Source: Ustilaginoidea virens (lineage: Eukaryota > Ascomycota > Sordariomycetes > Hypocreales > Clavicipitaceae). From it: 64,000 bases of DNA. Numbering within the stretch: position 1 is the stretch's first letter; each line of letters starts with the position of its first letter. This document shows, one piece after another, positions 24,110 to 35,958 of the stretch. A program made the translations under genes and the position numbers. The notes under the pieces were generated by a model, which saw nothing but the letters and a program-made list of their open reading frames with translations, had not been told where the DNA came from and searched no databases. The stretch lies in the NCBI RefSeq assembly GCF_000687475.1, contig NC_057317.1, positions 3,348,001-3,412,000 on the forward strand, in the 5' to 3' direction.

Positions 24110-25876
24110 TCATCGAATCGTCATGTGCTTGACAGCGTCCGCCTTGCCGGATGCCCCCGAGCCACTCATGCCTCCAGCCGAGCCAGCCTTCTTTTCAAAC
24201 ACTTTCCAGAACTTGAGGCTTTCGTCTGCAGCGGCCGTGGCCAGCATCTGTCCGTCGGGGCTCAGGCAGCTGTGAAGAACTCGGCTCTCGTGCGCGGGTA
24301 TCTCGACGTTGCGCACCAGCGTGGGGTAGCTCCAGATGCTGAGAGAGTTGTCGGGGAAGCCGCTGGAGCTGACAATCTCCCTGTAGTGAGGGCTCCATCG
24401 GAGCGACGTGACTTGCGAGCCCGTGTCGATGCTGTTGACTCGGGCCCCGGATGTCGAGTTCCAGAAATGGATGTGACGGTCGTACGAACCGCCGCCGGTG
24501 GCGAGCAGGTTCATGTTCCAGGGGCACCAGGCAAGAGCCTTGACGGCAGCCTTGTGGTTGGTCTTGGTGAACTTTGGGACGGACAGAGACCGAGCATCCC
24601 AGATGGAAACCAGGTTGTCGTTGCCCCCCGTGGCGAGCTGGGCGCCGTCCGACCGCCATTCGAGACCGCAGACCTCCGAGGTGTGAGAGACGAGCTCGGC
24701 AACCTTGTGCTCGGCGATGCGTACGTCGTGGTTGAAGACCAGACCGCTTCGGGCGCCCGTCGAGAGGAGGTGCTTGCTCCATCCCATGACGCCCACGCGC
24801 GTGTCATGGCCAAACATGCTGCGGATCTTTTGAGTCTCGGCCACGTCCCAAATCTGCACCTCGCCAGTCCCCAGCCCAACGCCGACATAAGCGCCGTCAT
24901 CCGACCACTTGACACTGCTAATGTACGTGTCGGCGGGGCTTTCCAACAGGCAGCTCACACTCCCCTCGTCGGCTGACCACACGTAGACGCTGCGTTCCAA
25001 GCCAATGGCCACCTGGTTACCCGAGCTCCAGTCGAGCAAGTTCAAATAGTAGTCATCAATCAGTCCGGGGGCGTCGAGGACTCGCTCTGGAGCCGTTGCG
25101 ATGCGCCTGCGAAGCTGGGCAGAGTTGGCGCCCGTGGGCCTCAAGGGTCTGTTGTACTGCTGACGAAGATCGATGGGCTTGGAAGATTCGGGAGGAGCAG
25201 GCTTGAACTCGAGAATCCGAGTCTTGAGCTTGACCCCACAGGCAGTGGCCAACGAGTCCTGGTAGGCAACAGTGTTGGGGGAAGGTCGGGAGTAACCATC
25301 GGTTTCCTCGTCATTGATGGTCAGGCTCTCCAATGCGGCGGCAGCATCGTCGGCGGCAGACGACAGCACCGAGGAACTCTCCCCGAGGTTGCTCCTTGGT
25401 CGTTGGCGATCATGGCGACTGAGCTTGCCTGAGCCCGCGTTGGCAATTGCCGAGCTGGCGGCGCGGTTTGGAATGAAGCGATCACCAGCAAAGCTGACGG
25501 TGGTTTTGCCGAGCTTTTGACGCAGGGAACCCTTTTTCGACTTGGCGCTGGACGGGGTTTTCGCACCGGTTCCGGTCAGGGTGAAATCAGATACGCCAAG
25601 CTCAAGAGCCTTCCGAGGCGTGGAGACACCGCGGGCAATGTTGGACTTGGGAGATTCGCGATGCGTGTTACTGGCGTTGTTGGACCGAGATAAATGGCAC
25701 ATGAGGTTCCCTCCGTACGTAGATTTGCCCTGTCTTTCCGGGGTGAATGGCGACGAGTTGACGCCGTTTCCAGACTGCCGCGGAGAGGGAGTAAGAGGCA
25801 TGCGCCCGCCAGCGGTACGCGTCGAAAAGAGCGCCTTGTGAGACTTTATCGGGGTTGATACGGTTGCAGTAGCCAT
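24110..25876 (-). CDS. CDC20: APC/C activator Cdc20 (Fizzy/Slp1 family)
   Basis: WD40 co-activator and substrate receptor of the anaphase-promoting complex, and target of the spindle checkpoint. A single exon encodes 588 aa. The disordered N-terminus has several Ser/Thr-Pro sites (LTPSP, FTPER, STPRK, KTPSS) of the kind used by CDK. The C-box is DRFIPNR at residues 132-138; the Asn before Arg favours Cdc20 over Cdh1, which usually has DRFIPSR. From about residue 265 the start of the propeller reads APERVLDAPGLIDDYYLNLLDWS, followed by seven WD repeats (for example YVWSADEGSVSCLL, FGHDTRVGVMGWSKHLL, WRSDGAQLATGGNDN). The protein ends in Ile-Arg, the IR tail that docks on the APC/C. The gene is divergently arranged with the Kelch-BTB gene, 878 bp apart. 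Confidence 0.95.
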   Translation of the reverse strand: MATATVSTPIKSHKALFSTRTAGGRMPLTPSPRQSGNGVNSSPFTPERQGKSTYGGNLMCHLSRSNNASNTHRESPKSNIARGVSTPRKALELGVSDFTLTGTGAKTPSSAKSKKGSLRQKLGKTTVSFAGDRFIPNRAASSAIANAGSGKLSRHDRQRPRSNLGESSSVLSSAADDAAAALESLTINDEETDGYSRPSPNTVAYQDSLATACGVKLKTRILEFKPAPPESSKPIDLRQQYNRPLRPTGANSAQLRRRIATAPERVLDAPGLIDDYYLNLLDWSSGNQVAIGLERSVYVWSADEGSVSCLLESPADTYISSVKWSDDGAYVGVGLGTGEVQIWDVAETQKIRSMFGHDTRVGVMGWSKHLLSTGARSGLVFNHDVRIAEHKVAELVSHTSEVCGLEWRSDGAQLATGGNDNLVSIWDARSLSVPKFTKTNHKAAVKALAWCPWNMNLLATGGGSYDRHIHFWNSTSGARVNSIDTGSQVTSLRWSPHYREIVSSSGFPDNSLSIWSYPTLVRNVEIPAHESRVLHSCLSPDGQMLATAAADESLKFWKVFEKKAGSAGGMSGSGASGKADAVKHMTIR

Positions 25877-26754
25877 GATGTCAGGTAATACCAGGAATGG
25901 ATGAGTCTAGGATTTTCTTTAGGGAGTAGCAGCGGAAGAAAAGTGGCCGAGCAAAGGTCGAGTGCTCGCTCAGAGATTCTCGCCAAAGGCTCTCGGGTTA
26001 GTTGGTACTTTTATATCGGTACAGCTTATCCCATAAATGTATCAATGTCTGGGCAAGCTCTCTCTCATCCCCTAGAGAGCAAAGCCAGTGTGTGATATGA
26101 AGACGGGCGAATTCTTGCAAGACGGTGGACTGGAGGTGATTCTGGGCAACACTGTTGCGAGGGTCTTGGTTGGCGAAGGAACTGTTGTTTTGTAAATTTT
26201 TTTTTTTTTTCCGTTGATAGGTCTGCGACGGTGATGAAGCTCATGAGCCGCCTAACTTTTACGAAGCCAAGCAATACAACGAGGGGGGTGCCGGGGGGGG
26301 GAGAGCGTGATGAAGAATGTGTGCAAGTGTGCGGATGTGCTGAGCGAGAAACCAAGTGCAGCAGCGCATGTCACTTCCTCATGGACGCCTTTTATTTACT
26401 TGCAGCCCCCACCAGCTGCTGTCTGTCCGGGCAACGGCAACGGGAGGCGAAGAGATGCGCGGCGAATGGAAAGTCCGTGCCGGCCGTCACCTCATCAGAG
26501 CCATCCGCGCTACGCCTACTTGGGGCTGGCCAAAGATCACACGCCCCCTAGGCCCGCCCTTCCCACACGCCCCCCTGCATACCGGCATCCATCTTTTGAT
26601 CTTCCTTCACAGGAGTTGCATCATCCGTTACTCCGTGCCTTTGGTCGACAGGGAGCCCACAGCAAAGCTTTGGGGGGCTTCGATCGTGTCTGCCGCGAGC
26701 TGAAATGACTTGAGAGCACTTGCGTGTCGGAGCGGTACAAGTACGGGTACAATC
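25877..26754. promoter_or_regulatory. Shared divergent promoter region, CDC20 (-) and Kelch-BTB gene (+)
   Basis: 878 bp between two head-to-head start codons must hold both promoters and 5' UTRs. It contains a T14 run (about 26197-26210) and a G run (26294-26301). I see no well-defined operator or TATA box. Confidence 0.5.
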
Positions 26755-28321
26755 ATGGCAGCACAGCCTTCAACTCCTGGCCAGGCGGCGGCATCGTCAT
26801 CGGCATCGGCATCGGCATCGGCATCGGCATCCTCGTCCTCATCCTCATCCATCTTCGGCGGCCCAGCAGTGGCGCGGACGCATACTTCGACTTCGGCTCA
26901 ACCGAATGCAGTTCTTTCCAGCTTGATCCCCACGGGAACGACGTCTGCTGCCACTCCAACCTCGGCAGCTTCATCCAACAACACCTACATCATGCCCAAC
27001 TCCCCAGCCAAGACCCGACCTGTTCCTGACGGCTATCGCCCCAAGATCACGCGCACTCTTGGCCAGCGCCCCGCTTGCCTCGTCAATGCGTCCGTCACAT
27101 ACTGCGGAAACAACCAGATGTACGCGTTTGGCGGGTTTGACCAGTACACAGACGAGGTCTACAACCACGTGCTTCGGCTCGACCTCGCGAGCCACCAATG
27201 GAGCTTGGTCGATAACTATGGCGATATTCCTGGTGTCCGGATGGGTATGTAGCCAGCAAACAACCTGCCTCCTCTCGGCATTTGCGCTTTTCCGCGTCTG
27301 ATGACCCAGCGTTGCCTGAAAAAAAAAAAAAAACTAACTCGTCCTGTCTTCCATTAGGACACACGGCCACTTTGTATCAAGGCGACAAACTCTTGGTGTT
27401 TGGCGGCGAGAACGAACATCGAACCTACCTCTCCGACCTCATCATATTCGATCTTAAATCGGCCCACTGGACCCAGCCACAGGTCTCTGGCCCCATCCCC
27501 AAAGGCAGGGCAAGACACGCCGCGGTTCTGCACGAAGACAAACTCTTCATCATTGGCGGCATCACCGGGCAGAATAACTATGTTCTCGACGACATCTGCT
27601 ACCTCGATCTCAAAACCTTTACTTGGTCCAAGGCCTGGCGATTCGTCGGGCGGTTTGATCATTCAGCGTACATTTGGGGGGACCGAGTCTGGGTGTTTGG
27701 GGGTTTGAGCGAGGACATGGACAAGATCAGCGATCTCTGGTGGCTAGATCTTAAGGGATGCCCCGAGTTTGATTCTCGCCCACACATGGGGGCTTTTGAC
27801 CGCAACGCCATCGCGACGAGGGCAAGCGGTCTGCCTCGTCCTCCGCACACCATGGCTCCAGCCGCGGCCGTAGGGTCATCTGGGTATGCGGCCAACTCGA
27901 GGACCGCGCAGGTGAACCCTCCGTCGTTCCAGCTCAAGTCGTACGCCCCAATGGCTCCCGGGTGCATTTCCGCCGTCAAGTTCATGTTTGGGCCGGCCAT
28001 TCCTTCGCAGGGCTCTGGAATACACTATCACCAGTATTCTTCCGGCATGCTCCTCGACTTTGTGACTCCAGCCGCCACCATTACGCCGAGGGAGTGCTCC
28101 CTGTCGGCGCTGGATCTCAACACCTTGCGTTGGCAGAAGCTCGCCGAGGGACGCGAGATTTTCAAGGCAGCGTATCGGTGGCACTACTGCACAATGAACG
28201 AAGACGGCACCAAGGCTTGGCTACTTGGCTGCCCGACGGACCCAGCCTCTGCCGACCTGGGGCCGAATGGTTACGAGGAGTATCTAAGGTGAGAGAGCTC
28301 CTTTTGCCTCTTGGCTCGTCT

Positions 28322-28362
<41 letters not shown>

Positions 28363-29367
28363 TGCGCGTCTGCCACTTCCCTCCCCTGTTTCATCACGGC
28401 TGACTCGATTCTCATGGCATGCAGTGACATTATGGAAGTTGATCTTCGAAGATACGGCTTCCTGGGAAATCGCATGACGCCCGAGCCCCGCACCGAGTCG
28501 CACCCTTCTGCTCTGATCAGGGCGTCGGATCAGTCGTCTCACGGGCTGGGATCGGACCTGGCCAAGCTTTTCAACCAGCCGCCGGAGACGGGCAGCGGCA
28601 CGGACTTTGTCGTCACGGCGCTTGCGGAAGACGGCCAAGACGACGAGGCGCTCGGGTCCGGGCTGCTGCCCTGCGAGCCCTCGCCGCGGGACCAGGGCTG
28701 GCTGGCTTCGGACGCGCCGACCTCGCGGCCGATACACGTGCACAAGCTGATACTGCAGGCGCGGTGGCCGCACTTTGCGCGCCTCTACAACGCGCAGATG
28801 GCCGAGTTCCACACCAAGAAGATGCACATCCCCGAGCCGTACTCGGTGGTGCGGGCGTTCCTGCTCTACCTGTACACGGACAGCATCCACGGGACGGGCG
28901 AGGCCGAGGCCGAGGCCGACAGCGACGCGACGACGGACCTGTCGGACGTGGCCGGGCTGCTCGTCATGTCCAACATGTACAACATCCCGCACCTGAGGCT
29001 GCTGTGCGTCAACCGCCTGGCCAAGGAGCTGGACGTGGAAAACGCGTGCGTGATCTGGTACTGCGCCGGGCTGGCCAGCGAGGAGTGGCTCCGCAAGCGC
29101 GCGGCCACGTACTGCATGACGCACTGGGGCCGCATCGTGCGCACGCAGGGCTTCCTGCGCCTGCCGCGCTCCGCGCTCGTCGAGCTGTCGCAGGAGATTG
29201 ACATGGAGGGGCGCGTCGTCGCCGGGGACGAGCTGGAATGGGGGGGGCTGGGCTCGCGGTGCCTGGACGGCGGGCACGGCGGGCGCAAGGCGAGCGTCAG
29301 CAGCAACCAGACGCAAATGGTCGAGTCGGAAGCCGACGACGACGACGACGAGGGGATGGAGCTGTAA
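26755..29367 (+). CDS. Kelch-repeat and BTB-domain protein, Ral2-like
   Basis: Three exons give 787 aa: 26755-27244, 27358-28288 and 28425-29367. Introns are GTATGT...TTAG with an ACTAAC branch, and GTGAGA...GCAG. After a Ser/Ala-rich start (residues about 10-45 from a GCATCG repeat) come Kelch blades, including YAFGGFDQYTDEVYNHVLRLD, LLVFGGENEHRTYLSDLIIFD, LFIIGGITGQNNYVLDDICYLD and VWVFGGLSEDMDKISDLWWLD. A C-terminal BTB/POZ region from about residue 575 reads RPIHVHKLILQARWPHF, then VVRAFLLYLYTDSIHG and a helical BACK-like part. The tail is acidic (ESEADDDDDEGMEL). Domain order matches fission-yeast Ral2, an upstream factor of Ras1 in mating and cell shape; the role here is inferred. An unrelated Kelch-BTB adaptor is the alternative. 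Confidence 0.8.
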
Positions 29368-30509
29368 GGACGGATCCGCGAAGTGTGCTCGGGGGCCGCG
29401 GCCCCTCGGACCAGGTCAATACCGGCGGCATGGGAAGGGGAAGGATTTCACCAACGAGCAACGCAACGCAACGCACGCAGGCAGTCACGGACGTATTTTT
29501 TTTTTTTTCCTTTTTTTCCTCACGACAGTCTCGCGCGGAGTACCTGTTTCCACGATGTTTCTTTCTTTCCTCCCTTCCTTCCTTCTCTCTTTCCTTCCTT
29601 TTTTTCCCCCTTGTTTCTTCTTATTCACACCCGTCTACGAGTCTCCACTGCATCTGGCGTTGGGGCGAGCTGAGTGAGCGAGCACTGCTCCGAGCCGGGA
29701 TCCCGATCCCCCGAGCTACACTACACATAGGTACATACATGCATGCATATACATAGACTTGGCTTGAAAACGCTACGCGCGGTCTGCTTGGGCGTTTGTT
29801 GTATCCCACGTCGTGCCGGTCGTCGCAGGGTCCGGGGGAAACGGGGGGGCACTGGCATTGTCGCATGCAGCAGGTACAGTCAGTTAGTTACATGTAGCTG
29901 ACGGACGGAAGTGGCCTGCCGGCCTGGGCCTGGCCGCACGTGAGGACCTCAGCATAAGCAGAACCGGGCCTGGTCTGGCCTGGCCTGGCCTGGGGCAAAG
30001 CAATCAATTACCACGCCGCTGGCAGCATCCATTCTATTCGTCCATCCGCTTATTACAGCACGCCAATCTTTTCCGTCTTTCTTTTTTTTTTTCCTCCTCT
30101 ATACCATGCAGGGAAGCCGTCTTTTCAAAAGCAGATAAGCAAACAAGGAAAGAAGGAACGAAGGAAAGAAACAAAGACCGGGTTTTCAGCCAAAACGTCA
30201 CGTGCGGCAAACTCCGCTGCCTGCTGCCTGCTGCCTGCTGCCTGCGCAAGAAGGCGGCGCTTGTTTCCGGCCGAAACAAAATAAGAAAATGGAAGAAAGA
30301 AAAAAAAGGCCAAAAGAGAAAGCTCCTCGAGTTCCGTGAGACAACAACATGCAAGCCAGAGAGAACAATACGGGAAAAAGGAAGAAAAAAAAAAAAAAAA
30401 AAAAAAAGGTCGATAACGGAGAAAAAGATGGAAAAAAGAAGAAATGAAGAAGAAAGCTGCATCGTTCTCGGCAGCCCTAGCGAGCCAGTTGTATGCGCTG
30501 CTAAAAAGA

Positions 30510-30540
<31 letters not shown>

Positions 30541-31461
30541 GGAGCGAACCCTGGCGTCAAACTCGCTCGGCTGAGCGGCCCGTCCTTGACGCCGTGTAAG
30601 AAGCTGTAGGTAACATCTGTAGGCCTTTGCGGCCTCGCTTTTCATCAAGTCCCCTTCACGCCTGGCAGAGTGCGGAGTCGCAAGCGCCGACTGTGCTCCT
30701 TCTTTCTCTCGACGCTCAGCTCCAGAAGAGGGGGACCGACTTCAACGACGGTAATGCAGACGACCTGGGTTCTTTCCGTTACCGGGACAAGGCAAAAAAG
30801 AGCGGAGGGTCGTTATGGGTGAGGTAAAAGACAAAAAACGGATGGGGGGGTATCATTGTGCGAAGCAGATTAGCAAAAGTCAACCCGCGCCGGGGCATTA
30901 GTATCCGGAGGCCGCGCAAAGCATGGGCGATGCTCTTTCGTGGCCAGAGCCGTGCAAGGCGACTCGGCCGACGCGTGCGTGTGCGGTCCGACTCTCCGAA
31001 AGACCGAACCGTGCAAAGGGGGAACAACAAGATGTATGCTTCGCAGAAAGGGATATATGCAAGTGCCAGTGCCAACGCCGTCACGATGCGCCAACCCACA
31101 TGCACACGTGGAGTCTGGCTCGAAAAGGGGCATGATGCAACGAGTACGTCAAAGGGAGAACAGAGCAGCGGGTTGACCAACGTGCGGTGCGTTGCGAGCA
31201 GACGGTGACCCGCGACAGACGGCAGCCTCCGCTCGGCTGGCGACAAGCTGCGCCAGGTTGCTCATGCACGGCGTGGGCGGTTGCGACGGTTGTAACTTGT
31301 CGGGCACGCGGAGGCCCCCCCCCCCACCCCCTTCCCCTTTTTTTTAATTTTTTTTTTGTTTCTCTGGTGTCGATTACTCGATTAGTCGATTACCCGACGG
31401 TTGCGCCCCTCGTCGACGAAATGAATGGCGGGTCGGAAACCAGGGGGGTTCCTCGCTTGGT
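29368..31461. other. Convergent intergenic region, Kelch-BTB gene and Sfp1-like gene
   Basis: No gene seen between two converging 3' ends. It holds T-rich DNA (29494-29606), GGCCTGGCCTGGCCTGG near 29963-29994, TGCCTGCTGCC repeats at 30219-30245, an A21 run (30388-30408) and an A27 run (about 30511-30537). The apparent frame on the minus strand is a Phe-rich translation of these A tracts. Confidence 0.55.
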
Positions 31462-32244
31462 TCATTGCATCATTTGGTCTTCCCCAATGCCCGGCAGGTT
31501 CAAGCCCGCGGCTAGGGCTTGCAGCTTGAACTCGGGATTGCACGGTAGCGAGTGGGATTTGTGCTGCCATGACGGTTAGATGTTATGTGTCCGGCATCGG
31601 CAGACGGCTCTGGCAGGGCCGGCATTGCGACTTACGTATTTCAGCCCGTTCAGATTCTTGTAACGTTTCCCGCAAGTCTCGCAGTTGAAAGGCTTTTCCT
31701 TCTCCATGCCCAGCGTTCCGGGGTAGGGAGCGCTAGTTTCGGGGTTGACGATGGAAAAGGTTCCGTCGCCGTTTTCGTGCAGCTGCTGCGTCTGGTGACC
31801 ATGTGCCTTGTGGTATCTGGGGAAAAAAAAAAGAAGCAACAGAGTTAGCCGCCGTCGTCACCACGTGCGCAGCAAAGAAAGCTGGGCCAGACTTACTTGA
31901 GGCCGTTCTGGTTCTTGTACGCCTTCTCGCAGCCAATGACGGGGCATTTGAAGGGCTTGTGCTCGTCAGGCATCATCATGCTCTGCAGCCGTTGCAGCAG
32001 CACCTTGTTCGTCTCGGGATCGGCGAACTGGCCTTGGGTGAGGCCGAGCTGGGCCAGCTGGGCCTGGATGGATCGGTTCCCTTGCTGGAACGCGCCGCCG
32101 GGGCTGAAGAGATGCTTTCCGGGGTCGTTTATGCAAAAGTTGGTGTCGTTGCCGCCGGCGAAGCTGTCGTCACCGAGGTCGGCCGAGTTTCCACCCCCCA
32201 TGGGCATTCCGGGGATGTCGTCGTCCATGTCGTCCAAGCCTCCG

Positions 32245-32276
<32 letters not shown>

Positions 32277-32304
32277 ATGTTGTTGTTGTTGCTGTTGCTG
32301 TTGT

Positions 32305-32342
<38 letters not shown>

Positions 32343-32352
32343 TTGCTGTTGC

Positions 32353-32398
<46 letters not shown>

Positions 32399-34749
32399 GG
32401 GCCTGTTGGGGCAGCTGCTGCGCGGTCGAGAGGGTGGGCGTGTTGACGGAGGAGACGGTGGGGTTGTTTTGGAGGCCGAAGCTCGCGGCGGCAGGGGTGG
32501 GTGGCTGCGAGGTCCGTAGGCCCTGCGTGATTCCCGACGTGTTCATGTTGAGCCGGGGTCTCTGTTGCTGGCCGAACAGTTGCCGGGTCTGGTGCATCTT
32601 GTTGTTGTCGTCAAAGTCCATGGTGCCGACGGCGTCGTCATCCATCTCCATGTCGGCAACGGCGTCCATGTCGTCGTGGAGGTTTGTGGCTAGTGCGGGA
32701 TTCATCTGGCCGACGCCGTTGCTGACGCCCGTCTTCATGCCCCCCAGGGCAAGGCCGTTGCCGACGGAAACCTGCTGGCCGGCCGGGTCCGGAGACTGCG
32801 CGGCGCCACCTTGGCCGGACCCCCCCGTGGGCGTCGTGCGCGAGCTCGACATGGTTGACGAGCCTTGCATGCCAAACTGGGCAAAGGCATTGTTGCGGGG
32901 GTTGCTGGGGCTTGACTGGGTGTGGGCTTCTTCGTAGTGCTGCAGCAGGTCGTGAAGGTTGGGCAGGATCTTGCCGCAGCAGGTGAAGTCTCTCATGAAG
33001 TTGGCCTCCAGCTTGGGCAGGTAGGACGAGGAGTGGAAGGATGATGAAGACTGGGCGGCCACGCCGCCAAAGGGGTTCGGCGAGGTGCCTTGCATCATGA
33101 TACTAGACAAAAGACGTTGCGAGGTCAGCAAATGACGATGGGGCACAAGGTTTGAGCCACGACATGACGAGCGCTCCCGAGGGACAAAAACGAGCGACGA
33201 AGCCGAGCAGGTCGAGCGTAGTGGGCGCCTGTTTGCGCCCAGCCCTCCCGAGGGAAAACGAGAGCAAACAGAGAAGTCGGTGCAGCCGAAACACGCCTGT
33301 GAAACGAAGACGAAACCCAGACTCGCAAAGTGCGTCCAAGGATTTAAAAAGAGAGGGGGTAAAAAAAAAAAGGAGAAAAAAAAAGACAGAGAGAAATCTC
33401 GAACAAGAAAAAAAAAACATTGAAAAGAAAACGTACGAGACAAAGCAAGGAAAGGGCAAGGCGGCCAAGGTTGGCGTCGACGAAGGAGTAAAAAAAAAAA
33501 AAAAAAAAAAAAAAGGCATGACTCACTCGTCACGAACAAAACTGCCAAACGACATGCCGCCCCAGCTCATGCCGCCCATGAGGCTGCCGGCCAGCGATTC
33601 TCTGCGATTTCGGTTGGCGGATTCGCGGTTCTGGTTGTTGACGGAGATGGGCTTGGGCCCGGCGCTCACAAAGGAGTCTTGCCGGCTGCGACCCATGGCG
33701 GCGGCGGCGTCGAGGGTGCTAGAGGTCATGGTGGCGGAAGCGTCGTCTCGGTCGCCGTCGTGGCCGGCGGCGGCTGCTGCGACGTCGACGTCGATGTCGA
33801 GGTCGAGGTCGAGGTCGAGGTCGAGGTCGAGGTCGAGGTCGAGGTCGAGGTCGAGGTCGAGGTCGAGGTCGAGGTGGGAGACGGCCAGGTCGCTCTGGGT
33901 AAAGGCCAGCGAGGACAGCTGGTCGCGCGTCGACGGGTTGTAGCCGAAGGAGGCGAAGGGGGCGGAGGAGGCGGAGGAGGCGAAGGAGGCGAACGGGGAC
34001 GAGATGGCCGTCACGGGTGAGGTTGCCGACGTGGACTTGGACGGTCGTGCGAAGAGAAGGTCGGGTGGGGTTGCTGGCTGAGGCGGCGACGACGGCGACT
34101 GGGTGCGCGACGCTGACGAGCAGAGGGACGTCGAGGTCGAGGCCCAGGAGGGAGAGCCAGCGTCGGGGGGGGCGGGGCCACGGGCCTGGGCAGGCTGGCG
34201 GGCAGGATGGCGGGCAGGCGCAGGCTCGCAGCAGGCAGCACCGGGGGCGCTGGCGCTGGCACTGGCACTGGCGGCACGGGTGGACCGGGTGCAGGTGAAG
34301 GTGCTGCAGGTGGACTGGGTGCTGCAGGTGGACTGGGTGCTGCTGGTGGAGGTGCTGCTGGTGGAGGGGGTGGTGCTTGCGTCGCTGTTGGCAGCAGTGG
34401 TGGTGCCTGTGCCTGCTTTGGCGCAGCAGTTGGGCGGCTTCAGCTTGGGTGTCGCTTCCGGTCCGGAGGAGCTGCTGGCCCAGGCGCTGGCCAGGCCGCA
34501 GCTGCTAAGCTGACCTGTGCTGGTTCCAGGTCTGGACGCCAACGCTGCCGGCAGCAGAGAGCACGGGGGGGCACACTGAGGCGCGACGGGGGTAGCAGGG
34601 GGGGCAGGGATGGTGATGGTGTTGGTGGCGGCACTGATTGTGGTGGTGCCTGTGGTGGTGTCTGTGGTGGTGTCTGTGGTGGTGTCTGCGGTGGTGTTTA
34701 TAGTGGCGGCGGTGGAGGTGGGTGATGAGGGCCTGGACGACAGCGCCAT
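31462..34749 (-). CDS. SFP1: C2H2 zinc-finger transcription factor, Sfp1 type
   Basis: Four exons give 903 aa: 34749-33527, 33102-31897, 31816-31636 and 31563-31462. Introns are 424, 80 and 72 nt with GTGAGT/GTAAGT donors. Exon 1 encodes a Ser/Thr/Pro-rich start, an (Asp-Leu)n run and [20 protein letters not shown]. Exon 2 starts [14 protein letters not shown] and has a first divergent finger region [20 protein letters not shown]...[13 protein letters not shown] polyGln/His tract and acidic linkers follow, then the split-finger pair [24 protein letters not shown] and [21 protein letters not shown], each interrupted by an intron at the same NGLK position. This spacing and the [15 protein letters not shown] end are typical of fungal Sfp1 orthologues, which in yeast control ribosomal-protein and ribosome-biogenesis genes downstream of TORC1. 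Target genes here are not known. Confidence 0.88.
32252..32400. repeat. CTG/TTG triplet tract coding polyglutamine in the Sfp1-like gene
   Basis: About 49 triplets of CTG and TTG (CAG and CAA on the coding strand) interrupted by a few CAT (His) codons, in the linker before the paired fingers. Confidence 0.95.
33799..33870. repeat. (GAGGTC)12 coding Asp-Leu repeat in the Sfp1-like gene
   Basis: Twelve perfect hexanucleotide copies give alternating Leu-Asp on the minus strand, flanked by diverged copies (Asp-Ile, Asp-Val) and a short Ala run. Confidence 0.95.
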
Positions 34750-35903
34750 CCTCTGTTGCTCGGGCCACCCAAGCAATCAATTGAATTGGCCAGCCTGGGA
34801 TGGACTCACCCAGAAGCGTGCAGAACAGCACGCCCGCGATGAAGGACACTTCCGCCTCCTGTTTGTCGCAAGAGTCTAACCTTGCTTCTCTTCTCCTTTA
34901 TTAGCTCGTGCTTCCTTTCTTTCCGGTGGGCAAGAGCTTTTGCCGGCCGGGACGGTGGGGGTTAGTACGGGCGATCAAGCTCTCCGTCGGCGCTTCTTCA
35001 AATGTTGGCTGCGTAGGCACATGTATCAATGTAAACCTGAAGTCAGCTGTCGGGATTTTGGGTTGAGGCCGGCATGAGCATTTAGGCGGGCGCTGCACGG
35101 AGAGAGGCTGTACTTGTACTGCGAGGATTGACCCGGTTTGGGGGGGGGGGGGGGGGGGGGGGGGAGAGGAAGGGTTCCAAAGAGGCCAAACTCTCGAAGC
35201 GGTCAAGGCTATATGTATATGACCGGTAGCCAGCAAGTTATAATTGATAACAAGTTCAGCCTGGTCAGGTCTGGTCTGGTCTGGTCTGGCCTGGCCTGGC
35301 CCTTGGTTGGTTGGCTGCTGCGTTGAACCAGGCACACGTAAATAGATGACTGCCCCTTGCGCTTCAGTGGCTGCTGGACTGTGCTGTGCTGGGCTGGGCT
35401 GGGCTGTGCTGAGCTGGGCTGGACGTGCTGCTGCTACAGAGTGCCGGCGTCAAATTGATGATGTCTGGTCAATGTCTGGTTGCTTCCGCTCCTTGCAGCA
35501 GGCAAGAGGCAGGTGGTGGTGGTGGTGGCGGCGATTTGTGTGTACAAGCGCCAGAAGAGGAAATGCCTGGGCACAAAAAGAAAAACCAAAAAAGTAAATA
35601 AACCCTCAGAGCAACCTCGGCAGTGGCCAAGTTAGACTTTCTTTGATGCGGGGGTTTGCAGAACTTGCACCCAGGTTACATTGATGGTAGCCTCGTCGGT
35701 CGGTGGGGGAGGGAAGGGGGGGGGGGGGAAGCGATAGACGGGCGGAGGAAGTCGTCGACGGTGATGCCGCGGGCGCGTTATTAATAGTCAGTCGAAGGGT
35801 GTGCGCATGTCTGGTGTGTGCTGCCGCAGCGGCGTGGCCCCCAGACGCGAGAGAGAGAGAGTACATACATATCCCGTCGGTAGGCCGAAGCATCGAAGCT
35901 ATT

Positions 35904-35958
35904 TGACTCGACTCGACTCGACTCGACTCGACTCGACTTGACTTGACTTGACTTGACT
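35904..35958. repeat. (GACTC)n followed by (GACTT)n pentanucleotide array
   Basis: Two adjacent arrays differ by one base in the unit, suggesting a point change spread by slippage. Confidence 0.9.

Noticed and set aside
30034..30648. 204-codon Phe-rich minus-strand frame
   Set aside because: Created by two poly-A tracts; lies in a convergent intergenic region.
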